From NCBI RefSeq assembly GCF_014646075.1, contig NZ_BMMT01000002.1, positions 186,001-250,000 of the forward strand: a stretch of 64,000 bases of DNA, in the 5' to 3' direction. Shown one piece after another: positions 27,260 through 35,960 of this stretch. Numbering within the stretch: position 1 is the stretch's first letter; each line of letters starts with the position of its first letter. Source of the DNA: Saccharopolyspora thermophila. Lineage in GTDB: Bacteria; Actinomycetota; Actinomycetes; Mycobacteriales; Pseudonocardiaceae. A program made the position numbers and the translations under genes. The notes below the pieces were generated by a model. That model saw only the letters and a program-made list of their open reading frames with translations. It had not been told where the DNA came from and ran no database searches.

Positions 27260-27651
27260 TCTACTTCGATTCCTCCGCGCTGATCAAGCTGATCGCCCCC
27301 GAACCGGAGAGCAGAGCGCTGAGCCAGTGGATCCGCGAGCGCTGGGAGCATCCGCGGGTCACCAGCGCGCTGTCGAAGGTCGACGTGCTGCGCAGCTTCC
27401 GCGACGTCGGCCCGGCGGCCGAGGACCTCGCCTCGATCATCGTGTCGAAGATCGACCAGCTGCCGGTGAAGCAGGACGTGCTGGACGCGGCGACCGAGCT
27501 ACGCGCCAAGGTCGGCCCGGTGGACGCGATCCACCTGGCCTCGGCCTGCAAGATCAAGAGCGGCCTGGTGGCCTACGTCTCCTACGACCCGGCGCTGCTG
27601 GCGGCGGCCGAGGAGGTGGGGCTGGCAACCGCCTCGCCCGGGGCGAACTGA
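27256..27651 (+). CDS. PIN-domain ribonuclease toxin (VapC family)
   Basis: A 131-residue predicted toxin RNase. It starts at a TTG overlapping the antitoxin stop, with AGGAG inside the antitoxin gene. PIN acidic residues are seen as Asp in YFDSSALIK, Asp in [12 protein letters not shown] and Asp in YVSYDPALL. The second conserved acidic site, usually Glu (for example RVEVLR), is Asp here (SKVDVLRSF). The substitution is conservative, so activity is likely. Confidence 0.85.
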   Translation: MIYFDSSALIKLIAPEPESRALSQWIRERWEHPRVTSALSKVDVLRSFRDVGPAAEDLASIIVSKIDQLPVKQDVLDAATELRAKVGPVDAIHLASACKIKSGLVAYVSYDPALLAAAEEVGLATASPGAN

Positions 27652-27734
27652 CCTGCCGCCTTCCGCAGGAGGAAGCGGTGGTTCAGCGGTCACCGCCCAG
27701 AGTCCGGGGCGGCAGCGCGGTTACAGTGGGGGAC

Positions 27735-28592
27735 ATGCCGGTTCGAGCCCCGTTGAAGCCAGGCGTGCAGACGCCGCGTCGCCCAGTCCCCGCGCACATC
27801 GAGCGTCCCGAGTACGTCGACAAACCGGCCCCGAAGCGCAACACCGACCCCTACGTGCAGCCGCCCGAGGTCATCGAGGCGATGCGGGTGGCGGGCAAGC
27901 TCGCGGCCCAGGCTCTGGTCGAGGCGGGCAAGGCGGTGCGGCCCGGTGCCACCACCGACGACATCGACGCGGTGGTGCATGAGTTCTTCTGCGACCACGG
28001 CGTGTACCCGTCGACGCTCGGTTACCGCGGGTTCCCGAAGTCGTCCTGCACCTCGCTCAACGAGGTGATCTGCCACGGCATCCCGGACTCGACGGTGATC
28101 GAGGACGGTGACATCGTCAATGTCGACGTCACCGGCTACATCGGCGGCGTGCACGGCGACACCAACGCGACCTTCCTCGCGGGCGACGTCTCCGAGGAGG
28201 CGCGGCTGTTGGTGGAGCGCACCCACGAGGCGATGATGCGTGGCATCAGGGCCGCCAAGCCGGGGCGGCAGCTCAACGTGATCGGCCGCGTGATCGAGTC
28301 CTACGCCAAGCGCTTCGGCTACGGGGTGGTCCGCGACTTCACCGGCCACGGCATCGGCCGCTCCTTCCACAGTGGACTGGTCATCCTGCACTACGACGAC
28401 CCGTCGGTGCAGACCGTCCTGGAGCCGGGCATGACCTTCACCATCGAGCCGATGATCACCCTCGGCACCCACGAGTACGACATCTGGGACGACGGCTGGA
28501 CGGTGACCACGAAGGACAAGAGCTGGACCGCCCAGTTCGAGCACACCATTCTGATCACCGAGGACGGCAACGAGATCCTCACCCTGCCCTGA
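27735..28592 (+). CDS. map: type I methionine aminopeptidase
   Basis: Removes the initiator Met from nascent proteins; 285 residues. An N-terminal extension of about 40 residues with a Pro-rich segment ([18 protein letters not shown]) precedes the catalytic domain, as in mycobacterial MapB. The metal ligands appear in order: Asp ([19 protein letters not shown]), His ([12 protein letters not shown]), Glu (FTIEPMI) and Glu ([10 protein letters not shown]). The ATG is taken as start; a GTG three codons upstream is possible. Confidence 0.95.
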   Translation: MPVRAPLKPGVQTPRRPVPAHIERPEYVDKPAPKRNTDPYVQPPEVIEAMRVAGKLAAQALVEAGKAVRPGATTDDIDAVVHEFFCDHGVYPSTLGYRGFPKSSCTSLNEVICHGIPDSTVIEDGDIVNVDVTGYIGGVHGDTNATFLAGDVSEEARLLVERTHEAMMRGIRAAKPGRQLNVIGRVIESYAKRFGYGVVRDFTGHGIGRSFHSGLVILHYDDPSVQTVLEPGMTFTIEPMITLGTHEYDIWDDGWTVTTKDKSWTAQFEHTILITEDGNEILTLP

Positions 28593-28660
28593 GCGCACCC
28601 GCTGATCACGTGCGCCAGGGGCGCGCCGGGCCGGGCGATCTGGTGCGGTAGGACTGGGGT

Positions 28661-30232
28661 GTGAACGCTCTGCTGGTGGCTGGGACCACGTCGGATGCCG
28701 GGAAGAGCGTGGTGACCGCCGGGATCTGCCGGTGGTTGGCCCGCGGCGGGGCCCGGGTCGCGCCGTTCAAGGCGCAGAACATGTCCAACAACTCGGTGGT
28801 CACCCCGGATGGCGGCGAGATCGGTCGGGCGCAGGCGCTGCAGGCCGCCGCGTGCGGTGTCGAGCCGTCGGTCCGGTTCAACCCGGTGCTGCTCAAGCCG
28901 GGCAGCGATCGCCGGTCGCAGGTCGTGGTGCTGGGGCAGGTCTGGGGCGAGGTCACCGCGATGTCCTACCGGGCCCGCAAGGCCGCCCTGCTGGACACCG
29001 CGGTGTCGACGCTCGAAGGTCTGCGCGCGGAGTACGACTACGTGATCTGCGAGGGCGCCGGGTCACCCGCCGAGATCAACCTGCGCGCCAACGACATCGC
29101 CAACATGGGCCTGGCGCAGGCGGCGCGGCTGCCGGTGCTGGTGGTCGGCGACATCGACCGGGGCGGGGTGTTCGCGCAGCTGTTCGGCACGCTCGCGCTG
29201 CTGGACGCCGCTGACCAGGCGCTGGTGGCCGGGTTCGTGGTCAACAAGTTTCGCGGTGATCCCGCGCTGCTGGAACCGGGCCTGGATCAGCTGCGGGCGT
29301 TGACCGGGCGGCCGGTGCACGGCGTGCTGCCGTGGGCCGAGGAGCTGTGGCTGGACGCCGAGGACTCGCTGTCCTACGTGGCGGACGGGGTGGTCGGGCG
29401 GCCGGCGCCGCCGCGCGGTGCGCAGTGGCTACGGGTGGCGGTGCCGCGGCTGCCGCGGATCTCCAACGCCACTGACGTCGAGGCGCTGGCCGCCGAGCCG
29501 GGAGTCGCGGTGCGGTTCGTCACCGAGCCGTCGCGGCTGGCCGACGCCGATCTCGTCGTGCTGCCCGGTTCCAAATCCACGGCCGCCGACCTGGACTGGT
29601 TGCGCCGCACCGGGCTGGCCGACGCCGTGCTCGGGCACGCCCGCGCGGGTCTGCCGGTGGTTGGCATCTGCGGGGGTTTCCAGATGCTGACCCGGCGCAT
29701 TCACGACGAGGTGGAGTCCGGTGCCGGGGTGGTCGACGGGCTCGGTCTGCTGGACCTGGAGATCGAGTTCGCGCCGCGCAAGACACTGGCTCGCCCCAGC
29801 GGGCGGTCGTTCGGGGAGCTGGTGACGGGCTACGAGATCCACCACGGCGTCGCGGTCCGGCGGGGCGGGGCGGCGCCGCTGGTGGAGCTGCCGGACGGCG
29901 CAGCCGAGGGCGCGGTCTCCGGTTCGGTGGTGGGCACGCACTGGCACGGCCTGTTCGAAAACGACGGGTTCCGGCGGGCGTTCCTGCGCTGGGCGGCGCA
30001 GCGCGCGGGGCGGGACGGCTTCGAACCGGCGGCGGACACGGTGTTCGCCGAGGTGCGGGCGGCGCAGCTGGACCTGCTCGGCGACCTGGTGGAGAAGTAC
30101 CTGGACACCGACGCCCTGCGCAGGCTGCTCGACGGCGGAGTGCCCGGCGGACTTCCGGTCCTGTCCGCGGGAATGGTGGGATGCGGTGCCGTCGGCGATG
30201 CCCGTGGGGAATCGCCGACACGACGAGTGTGA
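28661..30232 (+). CDS. cobQ: cobyric acid synthase
   Basis: Amidates four side chains of adenosylcobyrinic acid a,c-diamide using glutamine and ATP; 523 residues. The N-terminal P-loop-like domain opens [20 protein letters not shown] and contains the [11 protein letters not shown] motif. The C-terminal class I glutamine amidotransferase domain has the nucleophile in [11 protein letters not shown] and the catalytic His in [10 protein letters not shown]. It stands 8 kb upstream of the other cob genes and has no cobalamin riboswitch. The last roughly 25 residues are unconserved-looking tail. Confidence 0.95.
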   Translation: MNALLVAGTTSDAGKSVVTAGICRWLARGGARVAPFKAQNMSNNSVVTPDGGEIGRAQALQAAACGVEPSVRFNPVLLKPGSDRRSQVVVLGQVWGEVTAMSYRARKAALLDTAVSTLEGLRAEYDYVICEGAGSPAEINLRANDIANMGLAQAARLPVLVVGDIDRGGVFAQLFGTLALLDAADQALVAGFVVNKFRGDPALLEPGLDQLRALTGRPVHGVLPWAEELWLDAEDSLSYVADGVVGRPAPPRGAQWLRVAVPRLPRISNATDVEALAAEPGVAVRFVTEPSRLADADLVVLPGSKSTAADLDWLRRTGLADAVLGHARAGLPVVGICGGFQMLTRRIHDEVESGAGVVDGLGLLDLEIEFAPRKTLARPSGRSFGELVTGYEIHHGVAVRRGGAAPLVELPDGAAEGAVSGSVVGTHWHGLFENDGFRRAFLRWAAQRAGRDGFEPAADTVFAEVRAAQLDLLGDLVEKYLDTDALRRLLDGGVPGGLPVLSAGMVGCGAVGDARGESPTRRV

Positions 30233-30251
30233 TGCGGGTAACGTCGTCCCC

Positions 30252-30503
30252 ATGGCTGTCGAATTCTCCGTTGACGAAGCCCGCGAGCGGCTGGTGGAGC
30301 TGCTGGACCGCGCCGAATCGGGGGAGGAGATCGTGATCACCCGGTTCGGTGCGCCGTCGGTCCGGTTGGCCCCGGTGCAGGCGGGTGCGTCCCGCGGGTT
30401 CGGCACGGGTGTGATCGCGGCCGCGTGGGTGGCACCGGCGGCCGGTGACGCGTTCGACGTGGGAACCGACTACTGGCCCGAATCCGGGGTCCCCTCGGCC
30501 TGA
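30252..30503 (+). CDS. orphan Phd/YefM-like antitoxin
   Basis: An 83-residue protein with the Phd-fold N-terminus AVEFSVDEARERLVELLDRA and GEEIVITRFGAPSVRLAPV, followed by an unusual C-terminal part without the expected toxin-binding pattern. No toxin gene follows. Instead its last 34 nt overlap the end of the convergent GntR gene. It may be a lone DNA-binding protein or a remnant of a toxin-antitoxin pair. Confidence 0.65.
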   Translation: MAVEFSVDEARERLVELLDRAESGEEIVITRFGAPSVRLAPVQAGASRGFGTGVIAAAWVAPAAGDAFDVGTDYWPESGVPSA

Positions 30504-31174
30504 TTCCTGCGCTGGGCGAGCAGCTCGTCCAGGAATGCTCCCGCTTCGTCCGCGGCACGCCGCGGGTCGCCGTCGCGCACCGCCGCCAGCAGCGCGGTAT
30601 GCGAGATGTGCTGCTCCGGCGGGATTTCCGGGTTGAAGGTCGTCGCGACGCTGGAGGCGACCGCCTCGATGATGCCCTCGTAGAGCGAAATCAGCACCGG
30701 GTTGTGCGAGGCGGCGACGAGCCTGCGGTGGAACTCGGCGTCGGTGGCGACCACGCGGGCCGGGTCCAACTGCTGCACCGCCTCGTCGCGCTCGGCGAGC
30801 TGCTCCTGTAGTTCGCGCAGGTCCTCCTCGGTGCGGGCCTCGGCGGCCAGGCGGGCGCCCTCCACCTCCAGCGCGCGCCGGACCTCGAGCACATGGCGGA
30901 GTTCGGGTCCGCACAGCTTGCGGACCGCTCCGGAGATCTCGTTGGTGGCGCGGACGAAGGTGCCGTCGCCCTGGCGCACCTCCAGTAGCCCGGCGTGGGA
31001 GAGGGCGCGTACCGCCTCGCGGACGGTGTTGCGCCCGACGCCGAGTGCCGACACGAGCTCGGTCTCGGGCGGGATCCTGCCGCCCAGCGGCCATTCCCCG
31101 GACGCGACGAGCTCGCGGATCTGGGCGATGACCTGGTCGACCAGCCCGGTCCGTTTGGCAGTGACCAAAGGCAC
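30470..31174 (-). CDS. GntR/FadR-family transcriptional regulator
   Basis: A 234-residue regulator with an N-terminal winged helix (LVDQVIAQIRELVASGEWPLGG, ..., VGRNTVREAVRALSHAGLLEV) and a helical FCD ligand domain (FadR subgroup). The FCD metal-binding pattern is visible in DAEFHRRLVAASHNP and the later ISHTALLAAVRDGD. The GTG start has AAAGGA upstream. An ATG 24 nt upstream falls inside a palindrome and would be leaderless. It is divergent from an MFS transporter it probably controls. Confidence 0.88.
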   Translation of the reverse strand: MPLVTAKRTGLVDQVIAQIRELVASGEWPLGGRIPPETELVSALGVGRNTVREAVRALSHAGLLEVRQGDGTFVRATNEISGAVRKLCGPELRHVLEVRRALEVEGARLAAEARTEEDLRELQEQLAERDEAVQQLDPARVVATDAEFHRRLVAASHNPVLISLYEGIIEAVASSVATTFNPEIPPEQHISHTALLAAVRDGDPRRAADEAGAFLDELLAQRRNQAEGTPDSGQ

Positions 31175-31192
31175 TGACAGGTCCTTTCGTCC

Positions 31193-31207
31193 AAACATCC
31201 TATGTTT
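31193..31207. promoter_or_regulatory. GntR operator candidate
   Basis: AAACAT-CCT-ATGTTT is a perfect 6-3-6 palindrome between the divergent GntR and MFS genes. It stands out as A/T-rich in this genome and runs straight into TTGACA, a possible -35 element for the transporter. Binding by the adjacent regulator would repress both genes. Confidence 0.55.
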
Positions 31208-31262
31208 GACATACTAGGTCGCGATGTCTCCCGAGTCACGGTCCCAGTACGTCTCTGGCCAT

Positions 31263-32519
31263 ATGGCTGACCAGCATGCCATCCGTTTGTCCCGAGCTGG
31301 GCACCCGGACGCCTTTACCCGGGAGAACGCCGGTGCCACCGTTCCTCCGAACCGGGGCGCCGCCGCGGCCGGCGGCGGGTTGCTGCTCGCCGGTGTGGCG
31401 CTCGCGGCGGCGAACATGCGCCCCGCGGTCACCAGCCTGGCCTCGGTGCTCGGTGAGGTTCGCGACTCCCTCGGCGCGTCGAGCACGTGGGCGAGCGTGG
31501 TGACGTCGGTGCCCACGCTGTGCTTCGGGCTCGCCGGTATCGCGGCACCGGTGCTGGCGCGGCGGTTGGGCATCAACAAGGTCATCGGCGTGTCGCTGGC
31601 CGTGCTGACGGCCGCGATGCTGCTGCGCGTCGTCGACGGTCCGTGGACGGTGCTGGGCGGCACCGTCCTGGTGTGCGCCGCGATCGCGATGTGCAACGTG
31701 CTCATCCCGGTGGTGGTCAAGGAGTCGTTCCCGACGCGCGTCGGCATGGCCACCGCCCTCTACACCACGGCGATGGCCGCGGGCGGGTCGACGGGGTCGG
31801 CGCTCACGCCGTACCTGAACACCGCCACCGGCAGCTGGCGGCTCGCGCTGGCCACCTGGGCCGTGGTGGCGCTGGCCGCGCTGCTGGTCTGGATCCCGGG
31901 CACGGCTCGACGGGCCTCGACGCGCGAGGTGTCCGGGACGAACGGGCCGCGGCGTTCGCTGGCCCGCAGCCCGCTCGCCTGGGTGATCACCGGCTATTTC
32001 GGGCTGCAGTCGCTGGTCGCCTACGTGGTGATGGGCTGGCTGCCGGAGGTCTACAAGGGCGCCGGGATGGACAGCACCACCGCTGGCATGCTGCTGGGCC
32101 TGCTGCTGTTGATCGGCGTGCCGATCAACATGATCCTGCCGCCGCTGGTGACCAGGACCCGCAGCCAGTCCGGCTGGGCCATCGGCCTCGCGGTGCTCAC
32201 CCTCGTCGGCGTGTTCGGGTTGATGTTCGCGCCGTTGAGCCTGCCGGTGGTGTGGGCGCTGGCGATCGGCATCGGGATGAGCGCGTTCCCGCTGGCGCTG
32301 GTGCTCATCCCGCTGCGGACGACCAACGCGGCCGACACCGGGTCGCTGTCGGCGATGTCGCAGAGCCTCGGCTACCTGATCGCTTCGTTCGGCCCGTTCC
32401 TGTTCGGTGTCCTGCACGACGTGACCGGCGCCTGGTCGGCGTCGCTGGTCGCGATTGTGGTGATCGTCATGATCCAGGCGGTCTTCGGCGTCATCGCCGG
32501 ACGCCCCCGCACCATCTGA
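31263..32519 (+). CDS. MFS transporter, CynX/NimT (cyanate permease) family
   Basis: A 418-residue, 12-helix transporter. The first helix AGGGLLLAGVALAAANMRPAVTS with the ANMRPAVT motif and the later LARRLGINKVIGVSLAVLTA are typical of the CynX/NimT group, which moves cyanate, nitroimidazole-type or other small anions. No cyanase gene is nearby, so the substrate is unknown. An in-frame ATG 13 codons upstream is possible. Regulation by the divergent GntR protein is likely. Confidence 0.82.
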   Translation: MADQHAIRLSRAGHPDAFTRENAGATVPPNRGAAAAGGGLLLAGVALAAANMRPAVTSLASVLGEVRDSLGASSTWASVVTSVPTLCFGLAGIAAPVLARRLGINKVIGVSLAVLTAAMLLRVVDGPWTVLGGTVLVCAAIAMCNVLIPVVVKESFPTRVGMATALYTTAMAAGGSTGSALTPYLNTATGSWRLALATWAVVALAALLVWIPGTARRASTREVSGTNGPRRSLARSPLAWVITGYFGLQSLVAYVVMGWLPEVYKGAGMDSTTAGMLLGLLLLIGVPINMILPPLVTRTRSQSGWAIGLAVLTLVGVFGLMFAPLSLPVVWALAIGIGMSAFPLALVLIPLRTTNAADTGSLSAMSQSLGYLIASFGPFLFGVLHDVTGAWSASLVAIVVIVMIQAVFGVIAGRPRTI

Positions 32520-32525
32520 CCCCAC

Positions 32526-32567
32526 CCCCGACTCGGGGCCCTCCCACGGCCCTTTATCAAGGGGCCG
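32526..32567. terminator. two hairpins between convergent MFS and mycothione reductase genes
   Basis: CCCCGA-C-TCGGGG (32526-32538) and CGGCCCTT-TATC-AAGGGGCCG (32547-32567, one bulge) lie just past the transporter stop. They probably terminate both convergent transcripts. Confidence 0.5.
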
Positions 32568-32628
32568 GAAGATGGTGCGGCGGGGTGGCTCGCGTTGCTC
32601 GGAGAGTCGCGGCCACCCCGGGGCGGGG

Positions 32629-34026
32629 TCAGTCCAGGGGGAGGTTGAGGAGGGCGTTCTCGATCAGTTCCGGCATGCCCGGGTGGATCCAGTACTGGCC
32701 GCGGGCCATGGTCCGGGCGTCCAGGCCGAACTGCATCGCCTGGATCAGCGGCTGCAGCAGGGTCGGGGCCTGCGGTCCGATGATGTGCGCGCCGAGCAGT
32801 CGGCCGGTGCCGGGGTCCGCGAGGAGCTTGGCGAACCCGGTGGTGTCCTCCATCGCCCAGCCGTAGGCGATGCCCGCGTACTCCTGGACCGAGATCACGT
32901 GCTCGATCCCGCGCTGCTGCGCCTCCTGCTCCGTGAGGCCCACCGAGGCGATCTGCGGGGCGGAGAACACCGCGTGCGGCACGAACCGGTGGTCGGATTC
33001 GATCGGTTTCTCCGGGTGCAGCAGGTTGTGCTGCACGACGCGCATCTCGTGGTTGGCCACGTGCTTGAGCTCGTAGTCGGAGCTGATGTCGCCCAACGCC
33101 CACACCCCGTCGACGGAGGTCCGCTGCGTCGCGTCGACCTTGATCTTGCCGCCCTCGGTGAGCTCCAGGCCGCCCGCCGCGGCGTCGATCAGGTCGGTGT
33201 TCGGCACCCGGCCGACGGCGATCAGCAGTGCCTCGGCTTCCACCACCTCGGCGCCCTCCGGGCCCTCCAGGTGCAGGCGCACCAGCTCGCCGTCCTGCTC
33301 GACGGCGATCTCCTTGCGGTTCAGCCGCAGGTCCCAGCGCTGCCCGGCGAGCTCGGTGAACCGGGCCGAGATGTCGACGTCCTCGGAGCGCAGCACCCGG
33401 CCGGAGCGGCCGATCATGGTGACCTCGACGCCCAGCGTGGAGAACACGTGCGCGAACTCCGCGCCCACGAACCCGGTGCCCATGATGATCATGCGTCGAG
33501 GCAGTTCGGGCAGCCGCATCACCGTGTCGCTGGTGTGGTAGCGGACCTTGTCCAGCCCCGGGATGTCCGGGATCGCCGGCCGGCCGCCGGCGGCCACCAC
33601 GATGCGGTCGGCGGTGATCTCCTCCGCCCTGTCGGCGGTGTCCACGACCAGCCGCTTCACCCCGGTGAACCGGGCAACGCCCTCGTGGAGCGTGACGTTC
33701 GGGTTGTCCTCGGCGCGGTAGCGGCGACCTCCGGATGCGATCGCGTCGATGCGGCCGAAGATCCGGTCCCGGATGTCGGTCCAGCGCACGCCCCGCAGGT
33801 CCAGATCGACGCCGAGCCGGGCGCCGCCGGACGGGGCGGCGGCCACGTCCGCGGTGTGCACGAACATCTTCGTCGGGATGCAGCCGACGTTGAGGCAGGT
33901 GCCGCCGTAGGCGTCGTTGGGTCCGATGCCCTTCTCGACGATGGCGACGTCCCAGTCGGCGAACCGATCGTCGAGGATCGAGTTGCCGGAGCCGGAACCG
34001 ATGATGACCAGATCGAAGTGCCGCAC
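32629..34026 (-). CDS. mtr: mycothione reductase
   Basis: A flavoprotein disulfide reductase that regenerates mycothiol from mycothione with NADPH; 465 residues. The FAD site IIGSGSGNSI is at the N-terminus, the redox pair is C44 and C49 in GGTCLNVGCIPTK, the NAD(P) site is IIMGTGFVGAEFAHVF, and the C-terminal His-Glu pair is in YWIHPGMPELIENALL. Those features and length match Mtr better than lipoamide or mercuric reductase. The GTG start aligns with the first beta strand. Confidence 0.92.
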   Translation of the reverse strand: MRHFDLVIIGSGSGNSILDDRFADWDVAIVEKGIGPNDAYGGTCLNVGCIPTKMFVHTADVAAAPSGGARLGVDLDLRGVRWTDIRDRIFGRIDAIASGGRRYRAEDNPNVTLHEGVARFTGVKRLVVDTADRAEEITADRIVVAAGGRPAIPDIPGLDKVRYHTSDTVMRLPELPRRMIIMGTGFVGAEFAHVFSTLGVEVTMIGRSGRVLRSEDVDISARFTELAGQRWDLRLNRKEIAVEQDGELVRLHLEGPEGAEVVEAEALLIAVGRVPNTDLIDAAAGGLELTEGGKIKVDATQRTSVDGVWALGDISSDYELKHVANHEMRVVQHNLLHPEKPIESDHRFVPHAVFSAPQIASVGLTEQEAQQRGIEHVISVQEYAGIAYGWAMEDTTGFAKLLADPGTGRLLGAHIIGPQAPTLLQPLIQAMQFGLDARTMARGQYWIHPGMPELIENALLNLPLD

Positions 34027-34040
34027 GGGTCCATCCTGCC

Positions 34041-35057
34041 TCAGGTCGAGCGCGCCGTGGTCGGTGCGCGCTGGCTTTGTCGGGCGTCGATCGTGTCCAA
34101 CCCGGCGGCGCGGCCGGTGATTCCCCGGTGATCTCGGCCGCTGGTCACGCCCCAGGCGTGCGCGGCGCACCACAGCAGCGCCACCGCGATGCTCGGGTGC
34201 CCCGTCGTGACCTCGAGCGCTCCCTGCCCGATCGCCAACCCGCCGCAGCCAACCGCCCAGCGGACGAAGGCCGCCGGGACGGGGCGGCGGTTCGGGGCGC
34301 GCGCCCGCAGCAGCACGGCGTGTTGCCCCGGCGAGGTACCGCGCGCGGTGACCGTCGCGAGCAGCAGCAGGGCGGCCGGGGCGAACCACAGTGCTGTCGC
34401 CTGCCACCAGCGGGTCGGTTCGGTGCGGGTGAGGTGCAGTACCACCTCGGCGAGGCGGGCGCAGCACAGGCCGAGCCACCACAGCAGCAGTGCGTCGCAG
34501 CACATGCCCAGCAGTCGTCGTGTTGCCGTGACCGGTCTGGGTTCGCTGGCGGGACGGCCGCTGCCGCCGGTGGGCAGGTGCCGCAACCGCGGGGCGAGCA
34601 GGCCGCCCAGCGCGGCGCCGATGGTGTTGGCGATGATGTCGTCGATGTCGAAGACCCGGTGCGGGCACGGGTGGACGAACCAGGTTCCGGTGAGTTGCGT
34701 CAGCTCGATCACCGCCGACACCCCGGCCCCGACCATCACGGCCGCCGCGACCCCGCGCCGCACGAGCGCGCCCAGCGGGACGAACAGCGCGATGTTGCAG
34801 GCGAACTGCGCCAGCATGGCCCCGCTGGTCAGCGCTGTGAGCGGAATCCACTGCGGCGCAAGGCACTCGGCCGTCGACGGGAACAGTACGTAGGCCGCCA
34901 GACCGAGCGCGTAGAGCAGCACCACGAAGCGCAGCACCGCCGTGCCCAGGCGGAATTCGCCGTGGCGGCGGTGCTCCGCGGCGACGAAGGACGCGAACAG
35001 CAGCGCGGCCAGGCCGGTGGCGACCAGCGCGGCGTAGCAGCCGGGCAACGCGCTCAT
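34041..35057 (-). CDS. VanZ-family membrane protein
   Basis: A 338-residue membrane protein. The VanZ domain covers about residues 35-160 and includes FACNIALFVPLGALVRRG, SAVIELTQLTG and the hallmark FDIDDIIANTIGAALGG. A second hydrophobic region from about 180 (LGMCCDALLLWWLGL..., AVLLRARAPNRRPVPAAF) resembles an RDD-type domain. VanZ proteins are linked to glycopeptide tolerance in enterococci, but most family members have no known role. It ends 15 nt upstream of mtr on the same strand and may be cotranscribed with it. Confidence 0.8.
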   Translation of the reverse strand: MSALPGCYAALVATGLAALLFASFVAAEHRRHGEFRLGTAVLRFVVLLYALGLAAYVLFPSTAECLAPQWIPLTALTSGAMLAQFACNIALFVPLGALVRRGVAAAVMVGAGVSAVIELTQLTGTWFVHPCPHRVFDIDDIIANTIGAALGGLLAPRLRHLPTGGSGRPASEPRPVTATRRLLGMCCDALLLWWLGLCCARLAEVVLHLTRTEPTRWWQATALWFAPAALLLLATVTARGTSPGQHAVLLRARAPNRRPVPAAFVRWAVGCGGLAIGQGALEVTTGHPSIAVALLWCAAHAWGVTSGRDHRGITGRAAGLDTIDARQSQRAPTTARST

Positions 35058-35158
35058 GCGAACCCCTCTCGTCGTCGGCGGAAAACCTCCCGCTCATCAA
35101 GAGGTGCGAAGGGCCAATCTGGATACATCTCGATCAGGGGATGCTCGCCCGGAACGGC

Positions 35159-35193
35159 GAAGCGCCCCGGCCCTGATGCGGGCGGGGCGCTTC
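35159..35193 (-). terminator. hairpin downstream of the PEBP-family gene
   Basis: GAAGCGCCCC pairs with GGGGCGCTTC over a 15-nt loop in the gap between two minus-strand genes, 13 nt past the PEBP stop. It has no long T run but is symmetrical and strong. Confidence 0.6.
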
Positions 35194-35205
35194 TCGCGCG
35201 GGACG

Positions 35206-35751
35206 TCAGCGCTGGTAGGTCGGGGTGATCACGGCCCGGGCCACGGTGTGGAACGCCAGGTTGAAGCTCACCACCGCGGGGGTGGCCTTCTCATCCACGC
35301 CGAGCTTCTCGGTGTCCACCGCGTGCACCGCGAAGTAGTAGCGGTGCGGCCGGTCACCGGGCGGCGGGGCGGCGCCGCCGAAGGCCCGCTCGCCGAAGTC
35401 GTTGCCCACGTGGAAGGAACCGGCCGGGATGCCGCTGCCGTCGCGGTTGCCCGCGTCGGTGGGCAGTTCGGTGACGTCGGCGGGCACGTCGACCAGCACC
35501 CAGTGCCAGAAGCCGCCGGGGATCGGCGCGTCCGGGTCGAAGCAGGTCACCACGAAGCTCTTGGTGGTTTCCGGGAAGCCCTCCCAGCGCAGGTGCGGCG
35601 AGCGGTTCTGGCCGTCGGCGCCCATGCCGTCGAAGGCGTGCGCCTGCGGCATCGGCTGGCCGTCGGCCACGTCGTCGGAGGTGACCGTGAACGCCGGGAC
35701 CGCGGGTAGCAGCGAGTACGGGTCCGGATCGATCGGGCGCTCCAAGCTCAT
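35206..35751 (-). CDS. YbhB/YbcL-family PEBP (Raf kinase inhibitor-like) protein
   Basis: A 181-residue cytosolic phosphatidylethanolamine-binding-protein fold. The conserved pocket motifs are [19 protein letters not shown] and the [20 protein letters not shown] segment. GAGAGG precedes the ATG. The biochemical role of bacterial members is unknown. Confidence 0.9.
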   Translation of the reverse strand: MSLERPIDPDPYSLLPAVPAFTVTSDDVADGQPMPQAHAFDGMGADGQNRSPHLRWEGFPETTKSFVVTCFDPDAPIPGGFWHWVLVDVPADVTELPTDAGNRDGSGIPAGSFHVGNDFGERAFGGAAPPPGDRPHRYYFAVHAVDTEKLGVDEKATPAVVSFNLAFHTVARAVITPTYQR

Positions 35752-35878
35752 CGAGCATCCTCTCTTCCTGAAGGGCAGGCGTGCGGTGACTGATCACCGC
35801 GTGACCCAGCCTAGAGGTCGCCGGGCTCCCGGCCAGTCAGCGCACGCCGGGTGGACGTGGTGAACACCGCAACGCTTA

Positions 35879-35893
35879 TTGCACATCGTGCAA
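35879..35893. promoter_or_regulatory. operator-like palindrome upstream of the sugar kinase gene
   Basis: TTGCAC-ATC-GTGCAA is a perfect 6-3-6 palindrome about 67 nt before the kinase start. A related, weaker element (TTTCGCAGCGCAA) lies 30 nt downstream. This is the sort of site used by IclR- or LacI-family sugar-acid regulators, none of which is encoded next to it. Confidence 0.5.
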
Positions 35894-35960
35894 CAGAATG
35901 GTGTATTTCGCAGCGCAATCCGGTTAGGCTCTGCGGCGACGGCGAGGCGAGGAGGCGGAC

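Noticed and set aside
28593-28660. Possible cobalamin riboswitch ahead of cobQ
   Set aside because: Only 68 nt separate map and cobQ, too short, and no core element is present.
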